Assembly (NCBI RefSeq): GCF_009733795.1
Contig: NZ_WNXX01000011.1
Span: 62,001 to 126,000, forward strand
DNA length: 64,000 nucleotides
Source: Actinotalea caeni
GTDB taxonomy: Bacteria > Actinomycetota > Actinomycetes > Actinomycetales > Beutenbergiaceae
Reading direction: 5' to 3'
The notes beneath the pieces are model-generated. The model was not told the origin of the DNA. It worked only from the letters and a program-made list of their open reading frames with translations, and did not search any database. Of this stretch, positions 16,065 to 25,041 are shown one piece after another. Numbering within the stretch: the first letter of the stretch is position 1; every line of letters starts with the position of its first letter. A program made the translations under genes and the position numbers.

Positions 16065-17867
16065 TCACCGCCCGACGGCGTAGCCCTGCATGCCGCGCGG
16101 GTTCGCCGCCGCCTGCAGCATGCCGTCGGCGCGGGTGCCGGCGGCGCTGATGCGGCCGAGCGACCACGACCCGGTGACCGTGACCTCGTGGCCGCGGCGG
16201 CGCAGGTCCGCGACCACCTCCGCACCCAGTCGCTCCTCGGCCCGGACCCCCAGCACCTCGGCCACGCGGGGCGCGAACGAGCTGGGCGCGTGCGTCGTGT
16301 GCCACGACGGCGCATCGATCGAGGCCTGCAGGTCGGCGCCGTGGGCGAGGTGGTGCAGCAGGAACGGCACGGTCCACTGGTCCTGCTGGTCGCCGCCGGG
16401 CGTGCCGAACCCCAGCACGGAGCCGTCGGCTCGCATCACCATGCCCGGGCTCAGCGTCGTGCGCGGGCGCGTGCCCGGCACGAGCGAGGCGGGCAGCCCA
16501 GGCTCGAGGCGGAACATCTGCGCGCGGGTGCCGAGCGCGAACCCGAGCGCGGGGATCGTCGGAGAGCTCTGCAGCCACGCGCCGCTGGGGGTCGCGGCGA
16601 CGACGTTGCCCCAGCGGTCGACGACGTCGAGGTGGCAGGTATCGCCGCGCGGCACCGTCGGCTCGCCCTGGCTGCCCGCGATCGGGGTGGCGAGGCCGTC
16701 GGGCCACGCACCGCCGTCGGCCATCGCCTGCGCGGCGGCGACGGGCAGGCGCGGTGCCCGGCCACCCGGCGCACCGGGCCGCAGCGTCGCGTCGGCGGTC
16801 GCGCCGACCAGCCGCGCGCGCTCGGCCGCGTAGCCGGGGTCGAGCAGGTCGCGCAGCAGCGCCGCGGCGTCCTCGGTGCCGGCGTCGCCGTACCAGGCCT
16901 CGCGATCGGCGAGCGCGAGCTTCGCGACCTCGACGACCGTGTGCACGAGGTCGCCGGAGCCGGGGTCGAGCTCGTGCGCGCCGAGCGCCTCGAGCATCTG
17001 CAGCTGCTGCAGCAGCACCGGGCCCTGGCCCCATGCGGCGGTCTTGAGCACTCGGTGCCCGAGCACCTCGACGGCGGCGGGCTCCTCCTCGGTGACCGCC
17101 CAGGCGTCGAGGTCGGCGGCGGTGAGCAGCCCGGCGTGCGGCTCGGACCCGCCGTCCCAGTGGGGGGTGCGCACGTGCTCCTCGATCGCCTCCGCGACGA
17201 ACCCGGAGTAGAAGGCGCGACGCGCGGCCTCGATCCGGTTCTCGCGGCTGCCGCCGGCGGCCTCACCCTCGGCGACCAGCCGCTCGAGCGTGTCGGCGAG
17301 CGCGGGGTTGCGGAACCGCGTGCCGGGTGCGGGCGCGTCGCCGTCGGGCAGGTAGAGCGCCGCGGAACCGTGCCAGTGCTCGCGGAAGGTGGGCTCGAGG
17401 GTGCGGATCGTGGCGGCCGCCGTCGGCAGCAGCGGGTAGCCGTCCCGGGCGTAGCCGATCGCGTACCGGGCGACGTCGCGCAGCTCGAGCGTGCCGTAGC
17501 GGCCGAGCAGGTGCATCCAGGCGCCCCACGAGCCGGGCACGGTCGCGGCGAGGAGCCCGGCGCCGGGGATCTCGGTGATCCCGCGCTGCTCGAGCGCCTC
17601 GATCGTCGCGGCCTGCGGCGCCACGCCCTGGCCGCACATGACGAAGCTGCGTCCCGACGCCGCGTCGTGGGCGATCACCGGGACCTCGCCCGCGACCCCG
17701 TTGAGGTGCGGCTCGACGACGTGCAGCACGAGCCCGGTGGCGACCGCGGCGTCGTAGGCGTTGCCGCCGGCCTCCAGCACCGCCATGCCTGCGGCGGAGG
17801 CGAGCCAGTGCGTCGAGGCGACCATGCCGAACGTGCCGGTCAGCTCCGGACGGGTCGTGAACGTCAT
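16065..17867 (-). CDS. Gamma-glutamyltransferase family protein
   Basis: 600-residue Ntn-hydrolase of the gamma-glutamyltranspeptidase family, which cleaves gamma-glutamyl bonds (glutathione, conjugates) or acts as an acylase. The likely nucleophile is the threonine in GDTCHLDVVD, at the start of the small subunit produced by autocleavage. Other marks are GMVASTHWLAS near the N-terminus, GGNAYDAAVA, and GFGTPGGDQQDQ. ATG at 17867 follows a GGGGAGA ribosome site. No signal peptide is visible, so it may be cytoplasmic, unlike most secreted homologues. It is co-transcribed with the LacI gene behind it. Confidence 0.9.
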   Translation of the reverse strand: MTFTTRPELTGTFGMVASTHWLASAAGMAVLEAGGNAYDAAVATGLVLHVVEPHLNGVAGEVPVIAHDAASGRSFVMCGQGVAPQAATIEALEQRGITEIPGAGLLAATVPGSWGAWMHLLGRYGTLELRDVARYAIGYARDGYPLLPTAAATIRTLEPTFREHWHGSAALYLPDGDAPAPGTRFRNPALADTLERLVAEGEAAGGSRENRIEAARRAFYSGFVAEAIEEHVRTPHWDGGSEPHAGLLTAADLDAWAVTEEEPAAVEVLGHRVLKTAAWGQGPVLLQQLQMLEALGAHELDPGSGDLVHTVVEVAKLALADREAWYGDAGTEDAAALLRDLLDPGYAAERARLVGATADATLRPGAPGGRAPRLPVAAAQAMADGGAWPDGLATPIAGSQGEPTVPRGDTCHLDVVDRWGNVVAATPSGAWLQSSPTIPALGFALGTRAQMFRLEPGLPASLVPGTRPRTTLSPGMVMRADGSVLGFGTPGGDQQDQWTVPFLLHHLAHGADLQASIDAPSWHTTHAPSSFAPRVAEVLGVRAEERLGAEVVADLRRRGHEVTVTGSWSLGRISAAGTRADGMLQAAANPRGMQGYAVGR

Positions 17868-17995
17868 CGGCCCAGTCTCCCCGATCCGCCGACGCCGTCG
17901 ACGATGTGAGACGACCCCGGCCCCCGGCACGACGGCGTGCGCGGCCGCGACTACCGTTGACCACGGCACAGGGCCACCCGAAGGGGATGCAGATC

Positions 17996-19333
17996 ATGAG
18001 CACACGTCGCGGACGCCGTCTCGCACCGATCGTCGCCGTCGCCGGAGCACTCGCGCTGACCGCGTGCTCCCCGGGCAGCAGCGGCGGTGGCGGTGGCGGC
18101 ACCGACGACGAGGGCGTCACGACCGTGACCTTCCGGCTCTGGGACGAAGCCGCGGCCGCCGCGTACGAGGAGTCGTTCGCCGCGTTCACCGAGCAGCACC
18201 CGGAGATCCGCGTCGAGATCGAGCAGGTGCCCTGGGCGAACTACTGGGAGCAGCTGCCGCTGGACCTGCAGGCCGGCGAGATGGCCGACATCTTCTGGAC
18301 CAACACCTCCAACTTCGGCCGCTACGCCGACGCGGGCAACCTCCTCGACATCACCGAGGTGCTGGGCGAGGACCACGACGAGTGGAACCCGGCCGCCGTC
18401 GAGCTCTACGAGCGCAACGGGTCGCTGTGGGGCGTGCCGCAGCTGAGCGACTCGATCGCGCTGCTCTACAACAAGACGCTGCTCGACGAGGCCGGCATCG
18501 ACCCGACGACGCTCGCGTGGAGCCCCAACCCCGACGAGGACACGCTGCTGCCGGCGCTGCAGCAGCTGACGACCGACTCCGCGGGCGTCACGGCGGCCGA
18601 GGAGGGCTTCGACCCCGACGACGTCGCGGTGTGGGGCTTCAACGCCCAGAACGACCTGCAGGCGATCTGGCTGGACTTCCTCGCGCAGAACGGCGGGGTG
18701 TTCCAGGACGGCGACAGCTACGCGTTCAGCAGCCCCGAGGGCGTGGAGGCGTTCACCTACCTCGTCGACCTCATCAACACCCACCACGTCGCGCCGCCTG
18801 CGGCGGACACCAACGCCAACGGCGACCTGTCGCGCGAGCTGTTCGTGCAGGGCAAGCTGGCGCTGTTCCAGACCGGCCAGTACTCGCTACCGTTCACCGC
18901 CGACATCGGCGACAGCTTCGAGTGGGGCGTCGCGCCGATGATCGCCGGGCCCGAGGGCCGCATCGGCGTCGTGCACGCGGTCGCCGCGCTCGGCAACGCC
19001 GACACCGAGCACCCCGACGAGGTCGCCGAGGTGCTGCGCTGGATCGGCTCGGCGGAGGCCCAGTCGTTCCTCGCCGAGAGCGGCGCCGCGTTCCCGGCCG
19101 CCGTCGAGGCGCAGCAGACGTTCACCGACTACTGGAACGAGCAGGGCGTCGACACCACGCCGTTCCTCGAGCAGGCCGCCGGCCCGTCGGTCTCCGCACC
19201 GCTCGGCCCGAACTCCAACGCCGGTCTCGAGGCCCTCGGCGGCTACTTCCCCGACATGTTCGCCGGCCTCATCCCCGTCGCCGACGCCCTCGCGCAGGCG
19301 CAGGACGCCGCCAACGAGGCGATCGCCGAGTAG
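17996..19333 (+). CDS. Sugar-binding lipoprotein of ABC importer, orphan
   Basis: Family 1 solute-binding protein, 445 residues. The signal peptide ends in lipobox LTACSP. Binding-protein features include TVTFRLWDE, WANYWEQLPLDLQAGEMADIF (shown by its key residues W, Y, W and the DIFW turn) and ALLYNKTLLDEAGIDPTT. ATG at 17996 is chosen from the GAAGGGGA ribosome site 8 bases upstream; another ATG lies three codons earlier. No permease or ATPase gene follows: a terminator and then a repeat array come next. It must use permeases encoded elsewhere, or the rest of the operon has been lost. Confidence 0.92.
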   Translation: MSTRRGRRLAPIVAVAGALALTACSPGSSGGGGGGTDDEGVTTVTFRLWDEAAAAAYEESFAAFTEQHPEIRVEIEQVPWANYWEQLPLDLQAGEMADIFWTNTSNFGRYADAGNLLDITEVLGEDHDEWNPAAVELYERNGSLWGVPQLSDSIALLYNKTLLDEAGIDPTTLAWSPNPDEDTLLPALQQLTTDSAGVTAAEEGFDPDDVAVWGFNAQNDLQAIWLDFLAQNGGVFQDGDSYAFSSPEGVEAFTYLVDLINTHHVAPPAADTNANGDLSRELFVQGKLALFQTGQYSLPFTADIGDSFEWGVAPMIAGPEGRIGVVHAVAALGNADTEHPDEVAEVLRWIGSAEAQSFLAESGAAFPAAVEAQQTFTDYWNEQGVDTTPFLEQAAGPSVSAPLGPNSNAGLEALGGYFPDMFAGLIPVADALAQAQDAANEAIAE

Positions 19334-19341
19334 CGAGGCCC

Positions 19342-19368
19342 GCGCCCGGGCCTGCACAGCCCGGGCGC
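19342..19368 (+). terminator. Hairpin terminator after the orphan binding protein
   Basis: GCGCCCGGGC (19342-19351) pairs exactly with GCCCGGGCGC (19359-19368) around a 7-base loop, starting 8 bases after the stop codon. Confidence 0.75.
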
Positions 19369-19427
19369 GGCCTGGCCTGGATCCGGCCTGACCCGGCCTG
19401 GATCCGCCGTGGATCCGACGAGGCCGC

Positions 19428-19867
19428 GAACTCGTAGCGCCGTACCGAGCTCGTACGGTGCACCGTACGAGCTGGGCGCGGTTGTACGAGTTCGCCAGAC
19501 GCGGCTGCGGCGGCGCCGGGGCTTGACCGGTTTCCGGAGCCCTGGTGCCCCATCCCGGGCCGGCGCGCCCGGCCGGCGCATCCCCGGGCCAGCGCCCCCC
19601 GCCCGCACGCCCGCCCTCGCCACCACCCACGCCGACGAACTCGTAGCCCCGTACCGAGCTCGTACAGTGCACCGTACGAGGTGGGCGCCGCTGTACGAGT
19701 TCGCCGGGCCCGGGCTGCGCAAGCGCCGCCGACCCCCGACCGGCGCCCCGCGCCGGCGCCCGGCCCGCACGGTCGCCCTCGCCGCTACCCACGGTGACCA
19801 ACTCGTAGCCTCGTACCGACCTCGTACGGTGCACCGTACGAGTTGGGCGCGGTTGTACGAGTTCGCC
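19428..19867. repeat. 69-bp nested palindrome, family B, three copies
   Basis: Three 69-base units lie at 19428-19496, 19637-19705 and 19799-19867. Each has an outer inverted repeat (GAACTCGTA and TACGAGTTC in the best copy) and an inner palindrome centred on GTGCAC. In copy 1 the inner palindrome is perfect over 26 bases (19448-19473); in copy 3 it is perfect over 22; copy 2 has mismatches. About 40 bases before copies 2 and 3 are also alike (CCCTCGCC followed by ACCCACG). The units occupy most of the 669-base gap between 19334 and 20002. No coding function is apparent. Confidence 0.88.
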
Positions 19868-19872
19868 GGGCG

Positions 19873-20001
19873 GCGGACCTGGTCGCACAGGCCGTGCTCG
19901 CCTACCTGGTCGAGCTCCCGACCAAGGGCCTGGAGCCGGCGCCGACCGCGGCGGTCGCCGCGGCGAGGCGGGAGGCCGCCGAGCTGCTCGCCGGGTCCTG
20001 A
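19873..20001 (+). pseudogene. Possible C-terminal gene remnant
   Basis: After the last family B repeat, a reading frame without a start continues to a TGA at 19999 and encodes about 42 residues (ADLVAQAVLAYLVELPTKG and then an alanine-rich helix EAAELLAGS). Composition looks like a normal soluble protein end rather than repeat translation. It may be the tail of a gene cut off by the repeats. No family recognised; it could also be chance reading in GC-rich DNA. Confidence 0.3.
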
Positions 20002-20002
20002 G

Positions 20003-20791
20003 TCAGCCGAGCCGCTCCCGCAGCCACGCGATGTCGGCCCCCTGCTCGACCTCGGCGCCCGGGGTCTCGACGACGGCCGGGGCACCGGCGTCGCGGACCA
20101 CCGCGAGGAGGTCGTCGGCGGGGATGTGGCCCTGACCGAGGTTGGCGTGCCGGTCGGCACCGGAGTCGAACGCGTCGCGGCTGTCGTTGACGTGCACGAG
20201 GTCGATGCGCCCGGTCGCGGCCCGGACGCGGTCGGCGAGACCGACGAGGGTCTCGCCGCTGGCCCACGCGTGGCAGGTGTCGAGGCAGAAGCCGACGTCG
20301 TCGCCGCCGCCGGCCCGCACGGCCTCCCACAGCCGGGCGATCCGGTCGACGCCGCGGGCCATCGCGTTGTCGCCACCGGCGGTGTTCTCGATGAGCACCG
20401 GCACCGGCCGCTCGAGGCGCTCGATGCACTTGCGCCAGTTGTCGAACCCGACCTCGGGGTCGTCACCGGCCTGCACGTGCCCGCCGTGCACGACGATCCC
20501 GATCGCGCCGATCTCCGCGGCGGCGTTCACCTGCTTCTGCAGCAGGGTGCGGCTGGGGATGCGGATCCGGTTGTTCGTGCTGGCCACGTTGATCCGGTAC
20601 GGCGCGTGCACGACGATCGGCAGGTCCGCCGCCGCAGCGGCCTCCCGCAGCGCCTGCGCTCCCCCGGGGTAGCGCACCTCCGGGTCCTTCCAGGCCTGGG
20701 GCTCGCCGAGGAAGATCTGCACGACGTCGGCGCCGCGCGCCTGCGCTCCCGCGAGGGGGTCTTCCTGGGCGACGTGAGATCCGATCCGCAT
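20003..20791 (-). CDS. nfo: Deoxyribonuclease IV (endonuclease IV, AP endonuclease)
   Basis: Zinc-dependent apurinic/apyrimidinic endonuclease that cuts 5' of abasic sites during base excision repair. 262 residues. The metal-binding motifs of the family are present in order: [47 protein letters not shown] and the C-terminal VVETPG. ATG at 20791 starts directly at MRIGSHV, the usual N-terminus, and a TAGCCT box lies seven bases upstream, suggesting a leaderless message. It is divergent from the hypothetical gene at 20925. Confidence 0.92.
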   Translation of the reverse strand: MRIGSHVAQEDPLAGAQARGADVVQIFLGEPQAWKDPEVRYPGGAQALREAAAAADLPIVVHAPYRINVASTNNRIRIPSRTLLQKQVNAAAEIGAIGIVVHGGHVQAGDDPEVGFDNWRKCIERLERPVPVLIENTAGGDNAMARGVDRIARLWEAVRAGGGDDVGFCLDTCHAWASGETLVGLADRVRAATGRIDLVHVNDSRDAFDSGADRHANLGQGHIPADDLLAVVRDAGAPAVVETPGAEVEQGADIAWLRERLG

Positions 20792-20924
20792 GCGGGCCAG
20801 GCTACGGCCCCCGGCCGACACCCGCGCGCCCCGGGGCGACGGACGGCAGCGGGCGACCTCGGCGGCGTCGCGCCGACGCCGGGCGTCGGACGCGGCCGGG
20901 TCCGTGATCGGGCACGATGGCCCC

Positions 20925-21464
20925 GTGCACGACGAGGCCTCGGCCGAGGCCGACCCGACCCTCGACGCCGCCCAGGAGCAGGCGCCCGAGGCGGTCGCGC
21001 CGCCGTCGGCCCGGCTGCTGGCCGACTTCCTGTCGGCCGAGAAGGACCGCGTCCTCGCAGCGATGTGGGCGGTCTACGCGACCCGCGACGACGAGATCCT
21101 CCTCCCGCTCGCACGCCAGGTGAGCCAGATCCGGCGCGCGACCGCGGACATCGACCTGGGCGGCATCGTCGCCTCGCACCGCTCCAACCTCGAGCACGCC
21201 CTGGACCGGCTGACGCTCGCCGGCTCCGGCCGGTGCCTGTGCGGCGCCTACCCCTCGCACCCGATGTACAACCCGGTCAAGGAGGAGGCGAAGCAGCACG
21301 TGCGCATCGTGGGCACCGAGCCCAACCCGCGGCAGTGGGAGGCCGACCGCATCTGCGAGTGCTGCGACTGCGGGCGCCGGTTCCAGGTCGAGCAGGGCGA
21401 GTACCACTACACCTGGTGGGGGTGGCGCCCGATCGACGCCGAGCCGGGCCGCGCCCGCCGCTGA
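20925..21464 (+). CDS. Hypothetical protein with cysteine-rich C-terminus
   Basis: About 179 residues. An acidic, disordered N-terminus is followed by a helical region and a cysteine-rich end with [10 protein letters not shown] and [11 protein letters not shown], plus HPMYNP and a tryptophan cluster (YTWWGWRP). The paired cysteines could hold a zinc ribbon. GTG at 20925 is chosen because a CACGAT -10-like box lies six bases upstream; an in-frame GTG at 20904 is an alternative. No family recognised. It lies divergent from the endonuclease IV gene, and its stop faces the kinase-fold gene. Confidence 0.7.
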   Translation: MHDEASAEADPTLDAAQEQAPEAVAPPSARLLADFLSAEKDRVLAAMWAVYATRDDEILLPLARQVSQIRRATADIDLGGIVASHRSNLEHALDRLTLAGSGRCLCGAYPSHPMYNPVKEEAKQHVRIVGTEPNPRQWEADRICECCDCGRRFQVEQGEYHYTWWGWRPIDAEPGRARR

Positions 21465-21509
21465 CCTGCTGCGCCCCAGCCGCGTCCGCACCAGCGCGAC
21501 AGCGACGCC

Positions 21510-22613
21510 TCAGCAGCACCCGCTCCACGCCGGGAAGGTCGGGGCCGGCAGCTCGCCCCACGTGGCCCGCAGCGCGGCTGCGGCGGACGCCGTGACCGTC
21601 GCGGTCTCCGGCAGCGTCGCCGCGGCCTCGCGCTCGACCCAGTCGAGCCGGAGCAGCAGCAGCTCGCGCATGGTGAGCGCCGGGGCGTCGGTCGGTCCCA
21701 TCCGGCGTGACGCGTCGTCGGTGTAGCGCAGCAGCACGCCCGCCATGCCGAGCGCCCACGCGGCCGCGGCGACGACCACCGTCTCCCGCCACTGCTCCCC
21801 GAGCAGCTCCGGCGCGAGCGAGCGCACGCCGTGGGCGAAGGCGTCGAGCATGGCCTCGGTGAGCCCGGGTGGCGGCGCGTACACGCACCAGCAGGTCGCG
21901 AACGGCAGCGCCGCGTAGGCAGCGTCGAACGCGGCCGGCCGTACGTCGGTCGCCTCGAGGTCGACGAACACCGGCCCTCGTGCGGTCATCAGCACGTTGT
22001 CCGGGCAGGTGTCGCCCGGGCTGAGCACGTCCACCTCGGCCGCCGCGAGCGCACCGAGCGCCGTCGTGATCTCGGCCGCGGCGCCGTTCGCCGGGACGCC
22101 GGTCGCGTGCGCGAGCGCCGCGAGGCCGGCCCGCGCGTGCTCGGCCCTCTCGACGCTCGACCGGTCCCGCGCGCCGCCGAGCCGGACCCGTGCCCGCTCG
22201 ACGGCGTCCCGCCCGTCCGCGACCAGCGCACCGAGGGCACCTGCCCAGGCGAGCGCGCCCTGCCAGGCCGCGTCGGGGTCGTCTCCGCGGAGCAGGTCGG
22301 CGAGCGTGGCGTGGTCGCCCACGTCGGACATCACGAGCAGCCGGTGCGCGGGGTCGGTCGCGAGCAGCGCCGGTGTCCCGTCGAGCAGCTCCAGCCCGAC
22401 GACCTCGCGAGCGAACCCGCCGGTCGCCTGCTCCTCTCCGCGGGGGTAGCGCTTGACGACCACGGTGCCGCCGCCGGCCCGTGACGCCCGGAGCACGAGC
22501 GAGCGTCGCGACCCGCCCAGCGCCACGCCGTCGTGCAGGGGCTCGCCGAGCGCGGCGCCCGCGAACGCGAGCGTGTCGGCGGTGTCGAGCGGGCCGGGTG
22601 CGTCCGTCGTCAT
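21510..22613 (-). CDS. Aminoglycoside phosphotransferase-like kinase-fold protein
   Basis: 367 residues of the APH/choline-kinase-like fold. The N-lobe has VVVKRYPRG with the ATP-contacting lysine and LVMSDVGDHATLADLL; the catalytic loop reads LSPGDTCPDNVL (D and N of the family motif, with the usual HGD changed to PGD) followed by FVDLEAT, the metal-binding aspartate. The exact substrate is unknown; most such chromosomal proteins phosphorylate small metabolites, not antibiotics. The start is 83 bases from the divergent LLM oxidoreductase gene. Confidence 0.82.
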   Translation of the reverse strand: MTTDAPGPLDTADTLAFAGAALGEPLHDGVALGGSRRSLVLRASRAGGGTVVVKRYPRGEEQATGGFAREVVGLELLDGTPALLATDPAHRLLVMSDVGDHATLADLLRGDDPDAAWQGALAWAGALGALVADGRDAVERARVRLGGARDRSSVERAEHARAGLAALAHATGVPANGAAAEITTALGALAAAEVDVLSPGDTCPDNVLMTARGPVFVDLEATDVRPAAFDAAYAALPFATCWCVYAPPPGLTEAMLDAFAHGVRSLAPELLGEQWRETVVVAAAAWALGMAGVLLRYTDDASRRMGPTDAPALTMRELLLLRLDWVEREAAATLPETATVTASAAAALRATWGELPAPTFPAWSGCC

Positions 22614-22659
22614 CGGGCCATCCTGCCCGGGGGAATAGATCGCCCTCGCCGACGTTGAT

Positions 22660-22677
22660 TAGTTCAGATTTGAACTA
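22660..22677. promoter_or_regulatory. MarR-type operator before the LLM operon
   Basis: TAGTTCA and TGAACTA are exact inverted 7-base arms around GATT (18 bases in all), ending 19 bases before the ATG of the LLM oxidoreductase. The operon's third gene is a MarR regulator, so autoregulation is likely. Confidence 0.72.
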
Positions 22678-22696
22678 CCTGTGAGAGGATCGACCC

Positions 22697-23854
22697 ATGA
22701 GCAGCATGCAGTTCGGCATCTTCACCGTCGGCGACGTCACCCCCGACCCCACCACCGGCACCACGCCGACCGAGGCCGAGCGCATCCAGGCGATGCTCTC
22801 CTACGCCCTCAAGGCGGAGGAGGTGGGCCTCGACGTCTTCGCCACCGGCGAGCACCACAACCCGCCGTTCGTGCCGTCGAGCCCGACGACGATGCTCGGC
22901 TGGGTCGCGGCGAGGACCGAGCGCCTGATCCTGTCCACCGCGACCACCCTGATCACCACCAACGACCCGGTGAAGATCGCCGAGGACTTCGCGATGCTGC
23001 AGCACGTCGCCGGCGGTCGCGTCGACCTCACGCTCGGCCGTGGCAACACCGGCCCGGTGTACCCGTGGTTCGGCAAGGACATCCGCGACGGCATCGAGCT
23101 CGCCGTCGAGAACTACGCGCTGCTGCGCCGGCTGTGGCGCGAGCCGGTCGTCGACTGGTCGGGCAAGCACCGCACCCCGCTGCAGGGCTTCACCTCCACG
23201 CCGGCCCCGCTCGACGGCGTCCCCCCGTTCGTCTGGCACGGCTCGATCCGCTCGCCGCAGATCGCCGAGCAGGCCGCGTATTACGGCGACGGCTTCTTCC
23301 ACAACAACATCTTCTGGAACAAGGAGCACGTCGAGCAGATGGTGCGGCTGTACCGGCAGCGGTTCGCCCACTACGGCCACGGCGCCCCCGAGCAGGCGAT
23401 CGTCGGGCTCGGCGGTCAGGTCTACATGGCCGAGACGCAGGCGCAGGCGATCAAGGAGTTCCGACCCTACTTCGACGTCGCGCCGGTCTACGGCCACGGC
23501 CCGAGCCTGGAGGACTTCATGGAGATGACGCCGCTGACCGTGGGTACGCCCGAGCAGGTCATCGAGCGCACGCTCGGCTTCCGCGAGTACGCGGGCGACT
23601 ACCAGCGCCAGCTGTTCCTCATCGACCACGCCGGGCTGCCGCAGCAGGCGGTGCTCGAGCAGATCGAGATCCTCGGCACCGAGGTGGTGCCGGTGCTGCG
23701 CCGCGAGTTCGACCGGCTGCGCGCGCCGGGCGTCCCCGACGCCCCGACCCACGCGTCGTTGCTCGCCGCCGCCCGCCCGGAGGAGGCCGCCGCCCGCCCG
23801 GCCGAGCGCGACGACGTCGACACCGCCGCCGCGATCGCTCCCGAGGAGGTCTGA
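22697..23854 (+). CDS. LLM class flavin-dependent oxidoreductase (CE1758 family)
   Basis: Luciferase-like monooxygenase, 385 residues, using reduced FMN and oxygen. The fold is evident from QFGIFTVGD, FATGEHHNPPF and VDLTLGRGNTGPVYPWFG, which match the CE1758 branch. The C-terminal 60 residues are alanine-rich and probably disordered. It is followed 3 bases later by an FMN reductase that can supply reduced flavin and then by a MarR regulator, the usual three-gene set of this family. Substrate unknown. ATG at 22697 has a GAGAGGA ribosome site. Confidence 0.93.
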   Translation: MSSMQFGIFTVGDVTPDPTTGTTPTEAERIQAMLSYALKAEEVGLDVFATGEHHNPPFVPSSPTTMLGWVAARTERLILSTATTLITTNDPVKIAEDFAMLQHVAGGRVDLTLGRGNTGPVYPWFGKDIRDGIELAVENYALLRRLWREPVVDWSGKHRTPLQGFTSTPAPLDGVPPFVWHGSIRSPQIAEQAAYYGDGFFHNNIFWNKEHVEQMVRLYRQRFAHYGHGAPEQAIVGLGGQVYMAETQAQAIKEFRPYFDVAPVYGHGPSLEDFMEMTPLTVGTPEQVIERTLGFREYAGDYQRQLFLIDHAGLPQQAVLEQIEILGTEVVPVLRREFDRLRAPGVPDAPTHASLLAAARPEEAAARPAERDDVDTAAAIAPEEV

Positions 23855-23857
23855 GCC

Positions 23858-24460
23858 GTGCGGATCACCGTTCTCGCCGCCGGGCTGAGCGAGCCGTCGT
23901 CGACCCGGCTGCTCGCCGACCGGCTCACCGCCGCCACGACCGCCGCGCTGCGCGAGCGCGGTGCCTCGGTCGAGACGGCGGTCGTCGAGGTGCGCACGCT
24001 CGCGCACGACGTCGTCGACCTGCTGCTCACCCGCGTCGCCACACCCGAGCTGGAGGCGGCCCGCAAGGCCGTGGCCGACGCCGACGCGCTCGTCGCCGTC
24101 AGCCCCACCTTCTCGATGTCGTACTCGGGGCTGTTCAAGTCGTTCGTCGACACCCTGGAGGAGGGCACGCTCGCCGGCATGCCGGTGCTGCTCGCGGCGA
24201 CCGGCGGCACCCCGCGCCACTCGATGGTGCTCGACACCGCGCTGCGGCCGCTGTTCTCCCACCTCAAGGCGCTCACGGCACCGACCGCGGTCTACGCGGC
24301 GGCGGAGGACTGGGGCAGCCCGGGCCTGGACGCCCGCATCGAGCGCGCGGGCCGCGAGCTCGCCGACCTGGTGATGGCGCTGCCCAGCCGACGCCGCAGC
24401 GACCCGTTCGACAGCGACGACCCCGGGTTCGTCAGCTTCGAGGAGATGCTGGGCCGATGA
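23858..24460 (+). CDS. NAD(P)H-dependent FMN reductase (CE1759 family)
   Basis: Flavodoxin-fold FMN reductase of 200 residues that supplies reduced flavin to the adjacent monooxygenase. Visible parts are ITVLAAGLSEPSSTRLLAD (phosphate-binding loop region) and VSPTFSMSYSGLFKSFVD. GTG at 23858 follows the monooxygenase stop by three bases; its TGA overlaps the ATG of the MarR gene. Confidence 0.92.
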   Translation: MRITVLAAGLSEPSSTRLLADRLTAATTAALRERGASVETAVVEVRTLAHDVVDLLLTRVATPELEAARKAVADADALVAVSPTFSMSYSGLFKSFVDTLEEGTLAGMPVLLAATGGTPRHSMVLDTALRPLFSHLKALTAPTAVYAAAEDWGSPGLDARIERAGRELADLVMALPSRRRSDPFDSDDPGFVSFEEMLGR

Positions 24461-24951
24461 CCGCCGCCCACGACGTGCGCGACCGGGCGGCGCTGCGCCG
24501 CGACGCGTGGCGCGCCTACTTCGAGACGACCGCGCTGCTGACGGCGGAGATCGAGCGGCACCTCAAGGCCGACTCCGGGCTGGACATCGGCGACTTCAAC
24601 ATCCTGCTCGTGCTCTCCGAGGCCCCGGGCGAGCGGCTGCGGCTGCGCGACCTCGCCCGCGCGGTGGCGTTCGGCCCGAACCGGCTGACGTACCGGCTGG
24701 ACGCGCTCGAGCGTCGCGGCTGGGTGCGCCGCGAGCGCTGCCCGGACGACCGGCGCGGCCTCGAGGCGGTGCTGACGCCCGCGGGGCACCGGGCCATCCG
24801 TGCCGCGCGGCCGCAGCACGCCCGCCGCGTCAACGAGCTGCTGCTCGACCACCTGGACGACGACCAGGCGCGCACGCTGCTGGAGATCTTCGCGCCGCTG
24901 CGCGCGCGGCTGACCTCCGACCGCCCCGGGGAGCCCGCGCCCGCACGGTGA
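24457..24951 (+). CDS. MarR family transcriptional regulator
   Basis: 164-residue winged helix regulator. The DNA-binding part reads LRLRDLARAVAFGPNRLTYR followed by LERRGWVRRERCPDDRRG, the MarR wing with its DxR motif. ATG at 24457 overlaps the FMN reductase stop (ATGA), making it the third gene of the operon. The 18-base palindrome at 22660 in front of the operon is its likely binding site. It may sense the substrate or a reactive quinone or electrophile; this is not shown. Confidence 0.93.
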   Translation: MTAAHDVRDRAALRRDAWRAYFETTALLTAEIERHLKADSGLDIGDFNILLVLSEAPGERLRLRDLARAVAFGPNRLTYRLDALERRGWVRRERCPDDRRGLEAVLTPAGHRAIRAARPQHARRVNELLLDHLDDDQARTLLEIFAPLRARLTSDRPGEPAPAR

Positions 24952-25026
24952 CGCTGCCTCGCGACGGCGCCCACCGTCGGCCGCCTGGCGCGCCCCGCCC
25001 CCGGTGCCGACCCGTGCGCGACGGTC

Positions 25027-25041
25027 TACCGTGCTGGCGTG
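25027..25041 (+). promoter_or_regulatory. Leaderless-type -10 box of the DNA glycosylase-like gene
   Basis: TACCGT (25027-25032) lies six bases before the GTG start at 25039; no ribosome site is present. Confidence 0.6.

Noticed and set aside
19409-19867. Open frames through the 69-bp palindromes encoding peptides such as YEFAGP or ANSYNRAQ
   Set aside because: The 69-base unit could in principle code, but the symmetry of the DNA explains the conservation, unit spacing is irregular (209 and 162 bases), and frames on both strands are open equally.
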